A stretch of DNA of 6,560 nucleotides, taken from positions 1-6,560 of the forward strand of contig JAGWRY010000217.1 in NCBI GenBank assembly GCA_028869495.1, in the 5' to 3' direction. A program made the translations under genes and the position numbers. The stretch is from Elusimicrobiota bacterium (lineage in GTDB: Bacteria; Elusimicrobiota; Elusimicrobia; UBA1565; UBA9628). Below, piece after piece: positions 4,797 to 6,560 of the stretch. The notes under the pieces were generated by a model, which made no database searches, was not told the origin of the DNA, and saw nothing but the letters and a program-made list of their open reading frames with translations. How positions within the stretch are numbered: the first letter of the stretch is position 1; each line of letters opens with the position of its first letter.

Positions 4797-6256
4797 CGAG
4801 CCCTGCCAGCCGACGGGATCTGCTCGAAGCCGCCGCGGCCGAGGTTCGGGCGCACGACCCCGCCGCGCTCAAGGCCCTCGGCCTCCTGCCGCGCCACGAC
4901 CTGTTCTTCCCGGCGATCTATTACCCGCCACTGACGATGTACGAGGGCGCCGACGGCCGGGACCCTCTCGCCGGCTTCGAATGGACCGGCCGCGACCGCA
5001 CCTGCCTGTACGTCCACATCCCGCAGTGCCCGTCGCGCTGCACGTACTGCCACTGGATGATCAGCCTCAGCAACTCGCCCGCCGACATCGACCTCTACCT
5101 CGACCACCTCGAGAAGGAGATGGACCTGTGGCGCTCGCGCCTCGGCGGCGCGGCGCCGCGCCCCTCGTCGGTCCTGATCGGCGGCGGCACGCCGACGCTC
5201 CTGTCGGCGGCCCAGCTCGAGCGCCTGCTGACGGCGCTGGCCGCGCGCTGCGACCTGAGCCTCTGCCGCCAGTTCTCCGTCGAGGCCGAGCCGGCGACGC
5301 TGCTGGGCGCCGCCGGCCTCGAGAAGCTCCGCGTCATGAAGGACCTGGGCGTCGACCGGATCAGCATGGGCGTGCAGGCCTTGGACGACGCGGTCCTCAA
5401 GCACATGGCGCGCCCGCACGACGCCGCGGAGGCCGTCGCGGCGATCCGCCAGATCCGCCGCGCCGGGATCGCCAGCGTCTCGATCGACCTGATCTACGGC
5501 TTCCCGGGGAGCACGCCGGAGAAGTGGGCCGAGACGATGGAGACCGCGCTGTCGCTGGACATCGACGCCTGCCAGCTCTACCGCCTGCGCATCGTCCCGC
5601 ACGGCGACAAGGTCGGCGCGGTGCGCGAGAGCCACCGCAAGTCCCCCGACCGCTTCCCGCCGCTCGAAGAGGTCTACCTGATGAAGGCGCTCGGCAAGGT
5701 CGCCGCCGAGCGCCGCGGCTTCGCCGAGAACCTGCGCCGCCTCTTCACCCGCTCCCCGCGGCACATCTCCTACTACCTGCGCGACTACGGCTGCCGCCTC
5801 TACGACAACCTGGGGATCGGCGTCTCGTCCTGGTCCAGCCTCGGCGACCGCCTGCTGATGAACACCGGGACGAACCTGAAGGCCTACTACGCGATGATCG
5901 CCGCTGGCCGCCTGCCGGTGGACCGCGTCCACGTCCGGACGGTCGACGACGAGCGCCGCCGGACCCTGGTCCTGCCCTTGAAGGGCTACGGCGTCTCGAA
6001 GACGCGCTATCGCGAGCGGACCGGGCGCGGCGTCGGGGAGCTCTTCGGCCCCCGGATCGCCCTGCTCGAGAAGCATGGGCTCCTCGAGCAGAACGAGGCG
6101 CGGCTGGCGCTCACCCCGCGCGGCGGCTTCTTCGCCGACGAGGTCATCATGCAGTTCTACGCGCCGCGCTATCTCCCGTTCCCGCGCGAGGACTACGCCG
6201 CCGCCGAGCTCAACCCCCACCGACCCGCGGGGACCGCCGCGACGCTCCGCGGCTGA
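4793..6256 (+). CDS. HemN/HemW-family radical SAM protein (coproporphyrinogen oxidase-like)
   Basis: This 487-residue cytoplasmic enzyme would bind a [4Fe-4S] cluster and cleave S-adenosylmethionine to form a radical. An N-terminal extension of about 70 residues precedes the core. The core begins YVHIPQC with the cluster motif Cys79-x3-Cys83-x2-Cys86, followed by GGGTPT (130-135), SVEAEP (162-167), RISMGVQ (189-195) and DLIYGFPG (232-239), all hallmarks of the HemN family. From about residue 325 to 460 a HemN C-terminal domain is recognisable: YGCRLYDNLGIGVSSWSSLG (332-351), YYAMIAAGRLPV (365-376), LLEKHGLL (424-431) and LALTPRG (438-444). After the third Cys comes His-Trp, so the fourth Cys of E. 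coli HemN (CxC) is missing, as in HemW and ChuW/HutW. The HNxxYW heme motif of HemW is not seen either. It may therefore be a heme-utilisation, methylation or other HemN-like enzyme. It is coupled to the SGNH gene and has its own candidate promoter. The family is confident, the reaction is not. Confidence 0.9.
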   Translation: MTSPASRRDLLEAAAAEVRAHDPAALKALGLLPRHDLFFPAIYYPPLTMYEGADGRDPLAGFEWTGRDRTCLYVHIPQCPSRCTYCHWMISLSNSPADIDLYLDHLEKEMDLWRSRLGGAAPRPSSVLIGGGTPTLLSAAQLERLLTALAARCDLSLCRQFSVEAEPATLLGAAGLEKLRVMKDLGVDRISMGVQALDDAVLKHMARPHDAAEAVAAIRQIRRAGIASVSIDLIYGFPGSTPEKWAETMETALSLDIDACQLYRLRIVPHGDKVGAVRESHRKSPDRFPPLEEVYLMKALGKVAAERRGFAENLRRLFTRSPRHISYYLRDYGCRLYDNLGIGVSSWSSLGDRLLMNTGTNLKAYYAMIAAGRLPVDRVHVRTVDDERRRTLVLPLKGYGVSKTRYRERTGRGVGELFGPRIALLEKHGLLEQNEARLALTPRGGFFADEVIMQFYAPRYLPFPREDYAAAELNPHRPAGTAATLRG

Positions 6257-6273
6257 GCGCGCGGTCAGCCGCG
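6248..6273. terminator. Bidirectional terminator-like hairpin containing both convergent stop codons
   Basis: The arms CGCGGCTGA (6248-6256) and TCAGCCGCG (6265-6273) pair perfectly over 9 bp around the 8-base loop GCGCGCGG. The left arm ends with the TGA of the radical SAM gene. The right arm begins with the TCA that is the complement of the transporter's TGA. It lacks T-tracts on either side, so efficient intrinsic termination is uncertain, but the position between convergent genes fits a shared terminator. Confidence 0.55.
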
Positions 6274-6560
6274 CAGGCAGGCGGCGGCCAGGCCGCCGAC
6301 CGCGGCCAGCGTCCCCAGGAGCGCCCGCCAGCCGATCCTCTCGCCGAAGGCCGCGGCCGACATCGGTAGGACGAAGAGCGGGACCGTCGCCAGCAGGGCC
6401 CCGACCAGCCAGGCGTCGGTCAGGCGCAGGGCCACGATCGTCAGGAAGAAGCCGCCGAAGGTGGCGACGAAGACGACGAGGAAGAGGGCGCGCAGGCGCC
6501 GCGCGCCGCGCAGGGAGGCCAGCCCCGGGCGCGCCGCCCCGGTCGCCGCGCCGCCGAGCA
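6265..6560 (-). CDS. EamA/DMT-family membrane transporter, C-terminal fragment (5' end outside window)
   Basis: Reading the minus strand back from TGA (6265-6267) gives about 97 open residues continuing past the window edge. After a short Arg/Gly-rich linker comes a hydrophobic helix (ALFLVVFVATFGGFFL), then TIVALRLTDAW, a second helix (LVGALLATVPLFVLPMSAAAF), the motif GERIGWRALLG, and a last helix (TLAAVGGLAAACLRG). This order of a helix, a P-L-F-V-L-P-type helix, G-E-R and R-A-L-L-G followed by a final Gly/Ala helix is characteristic of the second half of EamA domains in drug/metabolite exporters. The substrate cannot be told from this end. The gene is convergent with the radical SAM gene, 8 bases away, and is probably unrelated to it in function. 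Confidence 0.75.
   Translation of the reverse strand, partial: LGGAATGAARPGLASLRGARRLRALFLVVFVATFGGFFLTIVALRLTDAWLVGALLATVPLFVLPMSAAAFGERIGWRALLGTLAAVGGLAAACLRG

Noticed and set aside
4640..6220. 526-residue open frame on the minus strand opposite the radical SAM gene
   Set aside because: It is an antisense shadow of a gene with unmistakable radical SAM motifs. The composition is Asp/Val/Glu/Ala/Arg-biased and it shows no domain.
4750..6369. 539-residue plus-strand open frame overlapping the radical SAM gene
   Set aside because: It is Arg/Pro-rich out-of-frame sequence with no motifs, and its 3' end runs through the convergent transporter gene.

Overview
This is a gene-dense, very GC-rich window (roughly 70% by eye) from a diderm (Gram-negative-type) bacterium. 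The evidence for an outer membrane is a predicted beta-barrel porin with a Sec signal peptide and a C-terminal phenylalanine. Shine-Dalgarno sites of the AAGGAG type and frequent ATGA stop/start overlaps are ordinary bacterial features. Nothing in the window fixes the phylum. The high GC creates many long spurious open frames, which were set aside.

Region 1 (2-3574, + strand) is an uptake operon. It holds the C-terminal end of an ABC importer permease, a periplasmic solute-binding protein (274-1302), the importer ATPase (1299-2363) and a DcaP-like outer-membrane porin (2360-3574). All three junctions are 4-base ATGA overlaps, so the genes look translationally coupled. Together they would provide a route from the outer membrane, through the periplasm, to the cytoplasm. 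The family resembles the ferric iron/thiamine/phosphonate/polyamine-type importers (FbpABC-like), but the paired tyrosines expected of a classical Fe(III)-binding protein are not evident. The substrate is therefore open.

Region 2 (3575-3650) is a short intergenic stretch. It has a GC-rich palindrome, an 8-bp hairpin that may end the uptake operon, and a weak promoter-like pair just before the next gene.

Region 3 (3651-6256, + strand) is a second two-gene unit: a predicted exported SGNH/GDSL-like protein with a DxHW motif, and a HemN/HemW-family radical SAM enzyme. They are joined by another ATGA overlap. A good sigma70-like promoter lies inside the 3' end of the first gene, so the radical SAM gene could also be transcribed alone.

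Region 4 (6265-6560, - strand) is the C-terminal end of an EamA/DMT-type membrane transporter, convergent with the radical SAM gene. The two stop codons lie in opposite arms of one 9-bp hairpin, which probably acts as a shared bidirectional terminator.

No tRNA, rRNA, CRISPR array, insertion sequence or attachment site was seen. The most interesting points are the porin built into an ABC importer operon, the coupled SGNH/radical SAM pair of unknown pathway, and the hairpin containing both stop codons.
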